Source of the DNA: Rhodopirellula islandica | GTDB taxonomy: Bacteria > Planctomycetota > Planctomycetia > Pirellulales > Pirellulaceae | NCBI RefSeq assembly: GCF_001027925.1 | Contig: NZ_LECT01000038.1 | Location: 230,338-294,337, forward strand | Direction of reading: 5' to 3' | Length of the DNA: 64,000 nt | Part shown: positions 9,808-16,916 of the stretch, piece by piece | How the letters are laid out: each line of letters opens with the position of its first letter | Position numbering within the stretch: position 1 is the first letter of the stretch | Notes under the pieces: model-generated | The model's database searches: none | The model's input: the letters and a program-made list of their open reading frames with translations, nothing else | Told to the model about the DNA's origin: nothing | Program-made: the position numbers and the translations under genes

Positions 9808-10788
9808 TCATTTTGGTGCGTCACGAATCGCACGAGCAACCACCAGCAAATCCACTCGAGCAGCACCAGCATCCAACAACACCCGAGAGATTTCATCGGC
9901 GGTCGCGCCGGTTGTCATCACATCATCGACCAAAAGAACATCTCGCCCCAGCAGTCGTTTTCTCCAGCGTCGTCGAACCTGAAACGCTCCCCGCACATTT
10001 TCACGACGAGCCATGTCGTCCAGGAACGCCTGCTTTTGTACTGCACGCGTGGTTTCCAACAGCGATCCAAACGAGAAATTCATCTCTCGAGCGAAGCGAC
10101 TGGCCAGCGAACCGGTCCCGACACCGCCCCGCCGAAACTGACGCCAAAACGGGCTGGGCACATGCGTCACGACCCGCGAACGCCCTGATTCCGCCCGCGC
10201 CTTCGCCCCGGGCACCTCGGGGCTGAGGACTCCTGGGCCGCCGGCTTCAGGCTCGGGGGAGCCAGACTTGTCCGCCAATCGGCGGGATTCTCCCACACGG
10301 TAGCGATCCGCCAACCGGACCGCCAATTCGCGAGCGATCGCTGTGTTGCGAGGGTACTTTGCCGCGATGATCGCTTGGCGAACCACCTCGTGATACCGGT
10401 AAACGGCCGTGGCGGACGCGAATGCAAACGGCGATTCTCGTCGCACACATTCTGGGCACGGCAACTCGCCCTGCCCCGAATCGCCCTGCCCCGAATCGCC
10501 CTGCCCCGAATCGCCCTGCCCCGAATCGTTGTGTCCCGAAGCGGGCCAGGCACACCGCAGGCAAGCCGACTGCATCGTCGGAGCGGACTGAACCAGCGAG
10601 GTTTCGCAGAGCTGGCAAAAGGACGCGAATCGCCGCCTTGTGACAGACGAATCCACTGAGGAATTCCTCCGCACCGAAGCCGGTCCGGTCAGCTCGCCAC
10701 ACAACACGCAGACCGGTGGAAACAGCAGCGGGGCCAGCAATTCGCCGGTATTTCGCACGCCTTCGATCAAAAAGTTGGTGCTTTTCAC
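9808..10788 (-). CDS. ComF-family phosphoribosyltransferase-like protein
   Basis: A 326-aa protein with the ComF plan: an N-terminal zinc ribbon (CVLCG, CQLCE, CLRCAW, CPEC pairs) and a C-terminal phosphoribosyltransferase domain with the PRPP-loop motif VLLVDDVMTTGAT near residue 285. ComF proteins are linked to DNA uptake in competent bacteria, although planctomycete function is untested. Two oddities are present. A run of DSGQG repeats (15-bp DNA units at 10466-10540) lies between Cys pairs of the zinc ribbon. A Pro/Gly/Glu-rich segment (SPEPEAGGPG...PGAKARAESG) interrupts the transferase domain and looks like a captured intergenic repeat. Initiation appears to be at GTG 10788. Confidence 0.85.
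   Translation of the reverse strand: MKSTNFLIEGVRNTGELLAPLLFPPVCVLCGELTGPASVRRNSSVDSSVTRRRFASFCQLCETSLVQSAPTMQSACLRCAWPASGHNDSGQGDSGQGDSGQGDSGQGELPCPECVRRESPFAFASATAVYRYHEVVRQAIIAAKYPRNTAIARELAVRLADRYRVGESRRLADKSGSPEPEAGGPGVLSPEVPGAKARAESGRSRVVTHVPSPFWRQFRRGGVGTGSLASRFAREMNFSFGSLLETTRAVQKQAFLDDMARRENVRGAFQVRRRWRKRLLGRDVLLVDDVMTTGATADEISRVLLDAGAARVDLLVVARAIRDAPK
10466..10540 (-). repeat. 15-bp minisatellite within the ComF-like gene
   Basis: Four exact units of TCGCCCTGCCCCGAA (10466-10525) are followed by one degenerate unit (10526-10540). On the coding strand they encode DSGQG repeats. The unit length is a multiple of three, so copy-number change keeps the frame. Confidence 0.95.
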
Positions 10789-11606
10789 AAAATAACTTTG
10801 TGTTCCCGCGAACCTTCTGCTGAAATAAAGCTCTAACCAGTCAGCGACATTCCGCCCCGTTGAGACGGGGAAGTTGCATGAAGCGTTCGGCCCTGGGTAA
10901 CAACCCGTTGACCGATTCGCGATTGTAACGAATTCTGATGTCCTTACTTTCCGTTTTTGAGCTCCATCACCGCACCGAGAAAATCGGCGCAGGGAGGATT
11001 CGATGCGTAACCTGATCTCGACTCAACGTGTTGTCCGCATTTCCCACATCGTGGGTGTCATGCGTACCAATGCTGCCGAGACTCTGTGCGTCGTCATCCA
11101 TTCCTGCTCATTGCAGTGGGAGGGCCTCGGTTATCCGGGGTCCAGCGCCCCGGAGCCTCTGGCAGCCAGTTTTGCGGCAATAAAACCCTGGCGGTTTTCT
11201 TTTGCCACCGACCAAACGTGTCACAGGTCCATGCGATAAGGCTCCCGCCTTTTCCTCGCATTGAACTGAAGCACGCCGCGAAAAGTCTCTGGCACGCCTG
11301 ACCCATTGGGTCACGCCGTTGATTTTTCGTATGCCGCCCATCGCGTTTCGCGTCGGCAGCGCCCCGCTCGGATCAGAACCTCGCCTGCACCCACGTCCAT
11401 CGCTCACACCGATGGCAGAAGTCTTCCTCACAGACCTCTGACAAAAACGTCGTGCATCGCTGAAGTTCTCGCTTCCGTCCACGGGGCTCGCTGACGAAGT
11501 TGATTCATCGATCGGGTTTTCCAACTGGTTTGAAACAATTCAGCAGGCAGCCGCTTGGCTGACCTGAACAGGAAAGTATTCCCGGAACCCCGGGAGGATG
11601 GACACC
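10789..11606. other. Long gap upstream of the sigma factor gene
   Basis: 818 bp with no convincing gene. One small ORF (11003-11239, 78 aa, MRNLISTQRVV...) has a GGGAGG eight bases before its ATG and might be translated. Its second half, however, runs through a GC-rich GTTATCCGGGGTCCAGCGCC repeat-like segment. The gap probably holds the promoter and leader of the downstream sigma factor gene. Confidence 0.4.
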
Positions 11607-12353
11607 ATGAAGATCACCCCTGATTTCACGACCACCGTTTCGCCGACTGACGGCAACGCTATCGTTCGCAACTCCGCGTCCCCATCTGCCTCGGGTCAAA
11701 CCGTGGCCCAATTGGTGATCGCCGCTCAAGGCGGAGACCAATTGGCATTTGGTGACTTGTTCGAACGGTACCGACCCATCATCGTCGCTTTGGCGATCAG
11801 CCGCGTTCGCAACTTGCACGAAGCCGAAGAATTGACCCAAGACGTGTTCATCCAAGCGATGCAAAAACTGGATCAACTTCGCGTGCCAGAAGCGTTTGGT
11901 GGATGGTTGCGTCAGATCGTGCACCGCATGGCGATCAATCGGTTCAGCCGACAACGAACCGCCACCGCGTGCGATCCAGAAACCCTGGAAGCGACTTGCG
12001 TCGATGACACCACGCCTGAAAACGTGGCGCAAGATCGAGAGCAAGCTGCGGCGGTACGAAGCGGGATCGCACGCCTGGGAACCTTGGACCGTCAAACGCT
12101 CAATGCGTTTTATCTCAATGGACAATCGTTGATTGAGATGAGCGACGCGTTCGATGCCCCGGTCGGAACGATCAAGCGTCGTTTGCACACCGCGCGACGT
12201 CGACTGGCAGAAACGCTGCAAGACGAAATGGCTTTTGGGGATTCGGCGGACGACCGTGCCGACGAATCCCCGGCCGTCTTGCCGATGCCATCAGCCCGCG
12301 ACCGGTCGGATGACACCCTCGGTGACTCCGCCCTGATCGCGCAAGCGGTCTGA
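11607..12353 (+). CDS. RNA polymerase sigma-70 family (ECF) sigma factor
   Basis: About 248 aa. Region 2 is clear (AFGDLFERYRPIIV, then HEAEELTQDVFIQAMQKLDQL, the RNAP/-10 binding helices). Region 4 is also clear (LDRQTLNAFYLNGQSLIEMSDAF followed by VGTIKRRLHTARRRLAE, the -35 recognition helix-turn-helix). A Ser/Thr-rich N-terminal tail and an Asp-rich C-terminal tail extend beyond the usual ECF core. The sequence GGGAGG at 11592-11597 fits the ATG at 11607 with nine-base spacing and is too close for the ATG at 11598. No anti-sigma gene is adjacent, so regulation may run through the C-terminal tail or elsewhere. Target promoters are unknown. Confidence 0.9.
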   Translation: MKITPDFTTTVSPTDGNAIVRNSASPSASGQTVAQLVIAAQGGDQLAFGDLFERYRPIIVALAISRVRNLHEAEELTQDVFIQAMQKLDQLRVPEAFGGWLRQIVHRMAINRFSRQRTATACDPETLEATCVDDTTPENVAQDREQAAAVRSGIARLGTLDRQTLNAFYLNGQSLIEMSDAFDAPVGTIKRRLHTARRRLAETLQDEMAFGDSADDRADESPAVLPMPSARDRSDDTLGDSALIAQAV

Positions 12354-12374
12354 CTGGCCCGGACGCCTCTCTTG

Positions 12375-12443
12375 GTAGCTGGATTCGCCAGAATTCAGAG
12401 GCACGAACTGGTGAGCCTCCGAATTCTTGGCGAATCCGGCTAC
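12375..12443. repeat. Dispersed repeat B: inverted repeat just after the sigma factor gene
   Basis: GTAGCTGGATTCGCCAGAAT is followed, after a short loop, by its imperfect complement ending in GGCGAATCCGGCTAC. Related left arms occur at 41314 and 41507, so this is a dispersed family. It could act as a transcript end or mRNA-stabilising structure. Confidence 0.8.
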
Positions 12444-12486
12444 AGTCTTGCAACTACGTCAGCTTGTGACGGACGCGTTGCTGCTC

Positions 12487-12610
12487 GTAGGCCAGGTCCC
12501 ACCTGGCACTGGCTCTTTGCCAAACAACATCACTCTTGTGATGAAAGCTTGCCCGGACGCCTCGCTTGGTTCCCAAGCATCGGCTCGGTGCCAGGTGAAA
12601 CCTGGCCTAC
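12487..12610. repeat. Dispersed repeat C with 23-bp inverted ends
   Basis: The left end starts GTAGGCCAGGTCCCACCTGG. The right end is its reverse complement with two changes, ending ACCTGGCCTAC. The arms themselves are nearly self-complementary (CCAGGT.CCACCTGG). Further copies of the left half lie near 41234, 41427 and 41618. Confidence 0.8.
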
Positions 12611-12640
12611 GTCTTAAGAACCCCGCCCGTTGCAAACGGG

Positions 12641-12790
12641 AGGGGTCGGAAAGCGAGCGTTCAGCGAGATTTCCGGGGGAGGGCATCCCCTGCGGCCACA
12701 ACGTCCTACCGAAGAACGAATTCACCCTCCTGGCAGGAGGGTCAAGCGAAGCGAGGGGAGGTCGAACGCGAACACGCGGGTCCATTGAAA
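12641..12790. repeat. Dispersed repeats F and G
   Basis: F (about 12641-12686) carries the core GGAAAGCGAGCGTTCAGCGA; it recurs near 43569-43615 and, inverted, near 27671-27710. G (about 12717-12790) carries TTCACCCTCCTGGCAGGAGG and ends in GTCCATTGAAAA; it recurs at about 41938-42010, immediately before the integrase remnant. Neither encodes a protein. Confidence 0.75.
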
Positions 12791-12820
12791 AAGTAAAATG
12801 GACAATCACAAACATCCACC

Positions 12821-12847
12821 TCACCCAGCCTCAGCCAATCCCCTGGT
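12821..12847 (-). pseudogene. Possible 3' tail of a deleted integron integrase gene
   Basis: On the minus strand the last codons read LAEAG-stop. At the integrase remnant at 42039 they read SAEAG-stop, with the same flanking bases and the same repeat G just beyond the stop. The match covers only about 25 bases, so this is tentative. Its geometry (minus strand, left of the cassettes) is that expected for an intI gene reading away from attI. Confidence 0.35.
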
Positions 12848-12904
12848 TTGCATCGCCCCAGCGAATCGGGCAAACTGGAAGTCTCCCAGCGGGGGGAGGC
12901 CCCG

Positions 12905-13043
12905 CTGAGAACAAGTCCCGGTTCACTGAGAACAAGTTTCCGCGGAGTCAAAACGCTCGACTTGTTCTCACCGCCAAACCGGCAAGAACACCGCTCAAAC
13001 ACCTCTTCTCAGTCGGTACAACTGCTGAGAAACAAGTTCGGCC
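12905..13043 (+). other. Candidate attI-like region with repeated CTGAGAACAAGT motifs
   Basis: The motif CTGAGAACAAGT occurs at 12905-12916 and (as ACTGAGAACAAG) 12926-12937, inverted at 12960-12970, and with one extra A at 13025-13037. The last copy ends at the first cassette boundary (GTTCGGCC at 13036). Integron attI sites contain direct integrase-binding repeats near the crossover GTT, so this is a plausible attI remnant. It is an inference from position and repetition only. Confidence 0.4.
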
Positions 13044-13067
13044 AATCAAATCCTCTGAATACGTCAT

Positions 13068-13529
13068 ATGAAAATCAGGATCTGCATCCTCGCGATTTGT
13101 GCAATCCTGGTCTTGGGTTGTCAACGGAATATCACGGTCAGCAACCCAGACGGGGATACTGCTAGTCTTGGGGGATTCTGGCTCGCACCAATGTTGATCG
13201 TTCAGTGGGTGGCTCCACTCGCATACTTGATTTTAGCGGCGGCGGCATTCGTCGCGTGGAAACGCTATCGAACCACTGTTCTGTTGGTCCTTTGCCTTGC
13301 CGTTACTTGCATGCTTGTTGGTACTGTCGGTAGCGCGGCCGCAGAGAGCCCTATGAGAGGCGCAACAATCGACGAGTTGCGTTCCGGAACTGCACTGCCC
13401 ATCGCTTGGCTGCTAAACCTTTCCAACTCGCTGATTGCCGCCGGTTATTCACTTGCTGTACTTGGGGGAGTGGTATCATTGCGGTATGTCATGCGAGCCG
13501 GAAGTATCGGCAGCGAGGCAGAACCATGA
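13068..13529 (+). CDS. Cassette 1: hypothetical membrane lipoprotein
   Basis: A 153-aa protein of no recognised family. The N-terminal signal has a lipobox (LVLGC, Cys18), so it is probably lipid-anchored. Three hydrophobic segments follow (about 44-63, 68-90 and 112-140), the first rich in Ala (YLILAAAAFVAW). Its TGA stop (13527-13529) lies inside attC1, which is typical of tightly packed gene cassettes. No ribosome binding site is obvious before the ATG at 13068. Base composition is less GC-rich than the surrounding genes, in keeping with foreign origin. Confidence 0.7.
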   Translation: MKIRICILAICAILVLGCQRNITVSNPDGDTASLGGFWLAPMLIVQWVAPLAYLILAAAAFVAWKRYRTTVLLVLCLAVTCMLVGTVGSAAAESPMRGATIDELRSGTALPIAWLLNLSNSLIAAGYSLAVLGGVVSLRYVMRAGSIGSEAEP

Positions 13530-13611
13530 AATGCACGGGAGAACGGGTGGTCCGTTTTCTCGTCTGCTTGCAAGTCGTTCGCCCGTCCCCCGTGATTTCT
13601 ACCGTTCTGCC
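13517..13611 (+). other. attC1 recombination site
   Basis: R'' is GGCAGAAC and R' is GTTCTGCC, which are fully complementary. The inner left arm reads GAAAT-g-CACGGG-a-G and the right arm CCCGTG-ATTTC. The arms pair if the lower-case g and a stay unpaired, like the extrahelical bases of known attC sites. The terminal loop is about 30 nt. The crossover is predicted between G13604 and T13605. Confidence 0.85.
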
Positions 13612-13621
13612 AATAAAAGCC

Positions 13622-14275
13622 ATGACGCAATTACCACTCATCCCAGACTCAGATGGCGGCATTGTGCTTGAAGGCTTGGACGCGAACGGAGAGTCATACG
13701 AGCAGTTTGTATTTCCTACCTCTCAAGAACGAGTGACAATTCGCAACTGCTCATTTGTCAATTGCTGCACAACCATTGGAACTTGCCAAATTGATTTTGG
13801 CACACGAATTGAAAACGTCGTCTTCGAGAACTTCGCGTGCGGAGATGCCATTCACATTGATCGCAGTGTACACCTGAGCAATTTGATCATTCGCGGAAAG
13901 AAGCCGAGTAAGGTATTCGTGAAACCGACTGGTAACGAGGGGCAGGCAGTCGCCAATCACGGCCCTGATGCAATTGCACTCGACATCTCGGGCTATCAAG
14001 GTGATGTTGAGGTACTGGGCCTGCCGGCAACCACTGTGCTTCACAATCCAGAGAGACATATTTGTGTTCATGGCAACTGGAACGAACGGTCAGGTGAATG
14101 GAGAGCTGCTGGCGTAGGCCCCTTGAGTTATTTGGGCATTTGCCTGAAGAAGGTCACGCTCGGCGGTCACGAATGTGGCTTCTTTGGATTGCCCAAGCGT
14201 CGGAGCAAACTGTACGAAGAAGTGACGACAGAGATCCAAATACTCACCGACGAACTAGGCCTATCCTTCGGCTGA
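13622..14275 (+). CDS. Cassette 2: hypothetical protein
   Basis: A 217-aa protein with no recognised family. It is soluble, with regularly spaced short beta-like segments (VTIRNCSF, IENVVFENF, VHLSNLIIRG) reminiscent of a right-handed parallel beta-helix/pentapeptide-like solenoid in the first half. The second half contains the Cys/His-bearing stretches HICVHGNW and GHECGFFGLP. The ATG at 13622 lies 17 bases inside the cassette. Longer in-frame starts would lie in attC1 and are rejected because they belong to the previous cassette. The stop is 9 bp before attC2. Function is unknown. Confidence 0.7.
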   Translation: MTQLPLIPDSDGGIVLEGLDANGESYEQFVFPTSQERVTIRNCSFVNCCTTIGTCQIDFGTRIENVVFENFACGDAIHIDRSVHLSNLIIRGKKPSKVFVKPTGNEGQAVANHGPDAIALDISGYQGDVEVLGLPATTVLHNPERHICVHGNWNERSGEWRAAGVGPLSYLGICLKKVTLGGHECGFFGLPKRRSKLYEEVTTEIQILTDELGLSFG

Positions 14276-14284
14276 CCGACCTAA

Positions 14285-14377
14285 GGCAGAACAAAGCGAT
14301 GAACCGAAGTCGCGGAGTTGCCGTTTTTGACAATTGAGAATCAATCGCCGCGACTCGGTTATCGCGGTCGTTATTTG
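14285..14377 (+). other. attC2 recombination site
   Basis: R'' is GGCAGAAC, matching the start of cassette 2. R' is GTTATTTG, the start of cassette 3. The left arm GCGAT-g-AACCGA-a-GTCGCGG pairs with the right arm CCGCGAC-TCGGTT-ATCGC, leaving the same two unpaired bases at the same spacing as in attC1 and attC3 although the arm sequence is different. The conserved structure on a divergent sequence is strong evidence for attC function. Confidence 0.9.
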
Positions 14378-14394
14378 ATTGAAGTTCAAGATGC

Positions 14395-14766
14395 ATGATT
14401 GCCGTCGCTCGATTTACTACCGACGTTGACGTTGTCGACATTGTCCGCCGCATCAGTGCCGCTTATCCCGGAACCGCTACCGTGTCGGACGATTATTACC
14501 GCGACCGCATTGCATCGGCCGAAGCACTGGCCACCGAAATTGGTTACGACCAAAATTCACGTCCGTTACAATGCTTGCGAGATGTCGCTTCGCGAGTTGG
14601 ATTGCAATACCATTTGCGGATACCACTTACACGCAACACTTGGGTAGATGCTAGAATTGACGGCAAAGGCGCACTCGTAACCGGCGACGGCGGCATTCCA
14701 GACTCGTTGAGAATCAAACTGCTTGACCTACTTGCTGCGATTCCAGCGACAATTGACACTGACTGA
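14395..14766 (+). CDS. Cassette 3: hypothetical protein
   Basis: A 123-aa soluble protein, not recognised. It appears alpha/beta, with an N-terminal VDVVDIVRRISAAYPG segment, a central ALATEIGYD helix, and a C-terminal GDGGIPDSLRIKLLDLLAAIP helix. The ATG at 14395 lies 25 bases after the cassette start. The stop is 11 bp before attC3. Similar size and layout are common among orphan cassette proteins. No toxin, antitoxin or acetyltransferase motif was seen. Confidence 0.7.
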   Translation: MIAVARFTTDVDVVDIVRRISAAYPGTATVSDDYYRDRIASAEALATEIGYDQNSRPLQCLRDVASRVGLQYHLRIPLTRNTWVDARIDGKGALVTGDGGIPDSLRIKLLDLLAAIPATIDTD

Positions 14767-14777
14767 CGCTCGTACGG

Positions 14778-14869
14778 CAAATAACCATGACATGCACGGG
14801 AGAACAGCTTGCGTGTTTTTTGAAGTGGAACGTCTTCCGTCCGTTCCCCGTGATGTCTACCGTTGAATT
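14778..14869 (+). other. attC3 recombination site (array end)
   Basis: R'' is CAAATAAC, complementary to the start of cassette 3. R' is GTTGAATT, which fits the GTTRRRY consensus. The left arm GACAT-g-CACGGG-a-GAAC pairs with GTTC-CCCGTG-ATGTC. Sequence similarity to attC1 is high. No matching R'' (AATTCAAC) occurs downstream before the next gene, so the array ends here. Confidence 0.88.
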
Positions 14870-15405
14870 CAATTGCCCCCTCCGGTGCAGTCACTGAACA
14901 ATCCTCCTGAACCGGCGATTTGCTCCTGCCGGCATGGCACGCATCATTGCGTGAACCGGTGTTGGCTCCCTTGCCAACTTGATTCCGCCAAAGGGATTAG
15001 GCCTCGTTGATGAGCCAGTGCCCGGCAAAAGTCTCTGGTCCCAGGACTGCTCCCTCCGGTAGCCACCAGGTGAACTGGCCTGCGAAACGCCCAAGATGTT
15101 TTCCACCCAAACCGCAGAGCGGTGACATTTGCTAGCCTCGGGTTTCAACCCGAGGTCCCTGTTGACCCTGCACCGGCTCCGAGCCGCGGAGCGGCGACAG
15201 GTGGGTTCGCACTTGTTGCCAACTGTCGTCGCTCCGCGACTGGGGCTGTGTTTCTGGTCCGAATGAACCTTGGGTTGAAACCCAAGGCTGTTCCAATGCC
15301 GTCGCTCCGCGACTCAGAAGCGCCGGTTCGAGACCACCTGGAGTCGTATTTCGCAGACTCGTTCGAGCGACCGGGAGCGTCCCGCCCGCTCGGTTGCCAT
15401 TCGAC
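14870..15405. other. Gap after the cassette array, with dispersed repeat E
   Basis: 536 bp with no supported gene. It holds repeat E (15223-15316), a palindrome-rich element with GTCGTCGCTCCGCGACTGG at the left, a central stem CTTGGGTTGAAACCCAAGG and a second CGTCGCTCCGCGACTC at the right. A second copy lies at 42944-43037 in the large repeat island. Confidence 0.7.
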
Positions 15406-16341
15406 TCAGCGAAAATTCGCTGCGTGGAACTGCATGAGCTCAACACATCGCTGCTCGTAGATTTTCAATCCCGAGTGTGGCACCTCTGGGACAACGATAC
15501 GTTCAAACGGGATCCCCAGCGAGGTCAGAAACTTCATGTACTCCAGATTGTTCTGGTAGTTGAAACCTTTGGTCCCAACGTAAATCATCCAATCCACCTT
15601 GGGCGTCTTCGTTTTGGAATAGGCTCGTGCCAAATCCCAAGTGTTGTCGCCTTCTGCAAAAACAAGAGTCGCTGACTCGCGACCTCCTGACTCGCTGATT
15701 TTGCGTTCGGTTTCATAACCGCCACCACCTGCCGCCGCACTGCAAAACAATTCCGGGTGACGCAGCGACAATCGCATCGTTCCGCGCCCGCCCTGCGAGA
15801 ACCCTTCGATTCCACGGTGCTCACGGTCAGCGATCGTTCGATAAGTTGCATCGATGTGCGGGATCAACTCTTTGATGAACACGTCCGCACCCTGCTTGGC
15901 TGGTTCACCAGGGATGTTGTAGTGGCTGACCGGCCCACCATTGACGAAGACGTAGATCATGCCCGGAACCTGCTCTGATTCCATCGCGGAATGGATCAAC
16001 GGAACCAACGCGAGTGACTTTGTCTCGCTGCCTGGCCGTCCACCATGCAAGTAATAGACAACGGGAAAACGCTTGGCCGATGCGCCACTGGAATACCCAG
16101 GCGGCAACAAAACCGCGTACCCCACGTCTCGCTTCAACGATGGACTTTGGAACGTTCCATGCTTGAGCGACGGGTGTTGCCTTTGCTTCGGAATCGGATT
16201 CACCCAAGCAAACGGCGCCGGCTTCTTCTTCGCCTTCTTGGGCGTTGCCTTGTCATCGGCTTGCACCACAGGCGATTCAGCGAACAAGGAGGTTTCTGCC
16301 AGCAATGACAAACAGGCTACCAAGCAAATGACGCGGTGCAT
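15406..16341 (-). CDS. Secreted alpha/beta-hydrolase esterase
   Basis: About 311 aa with a Sec signal peptide (MHRVICLVACLSLLAETSLFA). It resembles the putative esterase family (esterase D/enterochelin-esterase/feruloyl-esterase-like): oxyanion region VVYYLHGGRPG, nucleophile elbow GFSQGG, a Glu/Asp-containing strand VFAEGDNTWDLA, and a late His in VPHSG. A Lys/Pro-rich linker follows the signal. The ATG at 16341 is preferred to a TTG two codons upstream. It probably cleaves carbohydrate or acyl esters in the periplasm; the substrate is unknown. It stands alone, divergent from the deaminase gene. Confidence 0.85.
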   Translation of the reverse strand: MHRVICLVACLSLLAETSLFAESPVVQADDKATPKKAKKKPAPFAWVNPIPKQRQHPSLKHGTFQSPSLKRDVGYAVLLPPGYSSGASAKRFPVVYYLHGGRPGSETKSLALVPLIHSAMESEQVPGMIYVFVNGGPVSHYNIPGEPAKQGADVFIKELIPHIDATYRTIADREHRGIEGFSQGGRGTMRLSLRHPELFCSAAAGGGGYETERKISESGGRESATLVFAEGDNTWDLARAYSKTKTPKVDWMIYVGTKGFNYQNNLEYMKFLTSLGIPFERIVVPEVPHSGLKIYEQRCVELMQFHAANFR

Positions 16342-16464
16342 GGGCAATCTTCTTGGGGGACGGGATTGAGTGGGAATGCAACACTATACTCATCCAATGC
16401 GTGACCAACGCCGCGCTGCCGTTGCCAATCCCTTTGCTCCCTGTCACCACCGAGCGACCCAAAG

Positions 16465-16914
16465 ATGGATCCGTTCTTACAAGCCGCGTTCGATGAAGCA
16501 CACCTCGGCCTCCAAGAAAATGGGATCCCGATTGGCTCCGTGCTGGTGATCGACCATGAAATCGTTTCGCGTGGCCACAACCGACGCATCCAAAGTGGCA
16601 GTGCAATCTTGCACGCCGAGATGGATTGCCTGGAACGTGCCGGTCGCCTGACCGCAAGTGACTACTCACGATCCACGCTGTACTCGACGTTGTCGCCGTG
16701 TGACATGTGCAGCGGCGCGGCCCTGCTTTACAAAATCCCGCGAATCATCGTCGGCGAGAACCAAACCTTCCAAGGACCGGAATCCTACGTCCGCAGCCGT
16801 GGCGTCGACTTGCAGATCGTCAATGATCCGGATTGCATTGAGCTGATGCAGAACTTCATCCGAAACCGCCCAACGCTCTGGAACGAAGACATCGGCCTGC
16901 CAACGGAAGATTGA
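16465..16914 (+). CDS. Yeast-type cytosine/nucleoside deaminase
   Basis: A 149-aa zinc deaminase of the CDA superfamily. His50-Ala-Glu52 and the PCDMC motif (Cys79, Cys82) form the zinc/catalytic site. Beyond these motifs it matches yeast FCY1 from memory: GHNRRIQSGSAILHAE, GRLTASDYSRSTLYSTLSPCDMC, IVGENQTFQG, and a C-terminal NRPTLWNEDIG like the yeast tail that covers the active site. It likely deaminates cytosine to uracil for pyrimidine salvage. Its 3' end abuts the convergent membrane-protein gene by two bases. Confidence 0.88.
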   Translation: MDPFLQAAFDEAHLGLQENGIPIGSVLVIDHEIVSRGHNRRIQSGSAILHAEMDCLERAGRLTASDYSRSTLYSTLSPCDMCSGAALLYKIPRIIVGENQTFQGPESYVRSRGVDLQIVNDPDCIELMQNFIRNRPTLWNEDIGLPTED

Positions 16915-16916
16915 CA

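Larger units (their letters stand above)
13037..14862 (+). mobile_element. Three-cassette integron array (attC cluster)
   Basis: Three consecutive units, each one gene plus a 3' attC-like palindrome, lie in the same orientation: cassette 1 at 13037-13604, cassette 2 at 13605-14370, cassette 3 at 14371-14862. The decisive pattern is that cassette 2 begins TTCTGCC and its own attC starts GGCAGAAC, while cassette 3 begins TTATTTG and its attC starts CAAATAAC. This is the R''/R' complementarity produced when a circular cassette inserts at G/TT. No integrase is adjacent, so it fits a cluster of attC sites lacking an integrase (CALIN-type). Confidence 0.9.

Noticed and set aside
10466..10540. Short CRISPR-like direct repeats
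   Set aside because: They are contiguous 15-bp units in frame inside a coding sequence; this is a minisatellite.
11003..11239. Small 78-codon gene upstream of the sigma factor
   Set aside because: It has a good ribosome site, but the second half is repeat-like and the protein resembles nothing. It is mentioned only in the gap entry.
12427..13071. Open frame of 214 codons across the repeat cluster before the cassettes
   Set aside because: It is composed of repeats C, F and G and the attI-like motifs, reads into cassette 1, and has no protein-like features.
13526..13621. Longer start for the cassette 2 gene inside attC1
   Set aside because: Those codons belong to the previous cassette; the ATG at 13622 is the first start inside cassette 2.
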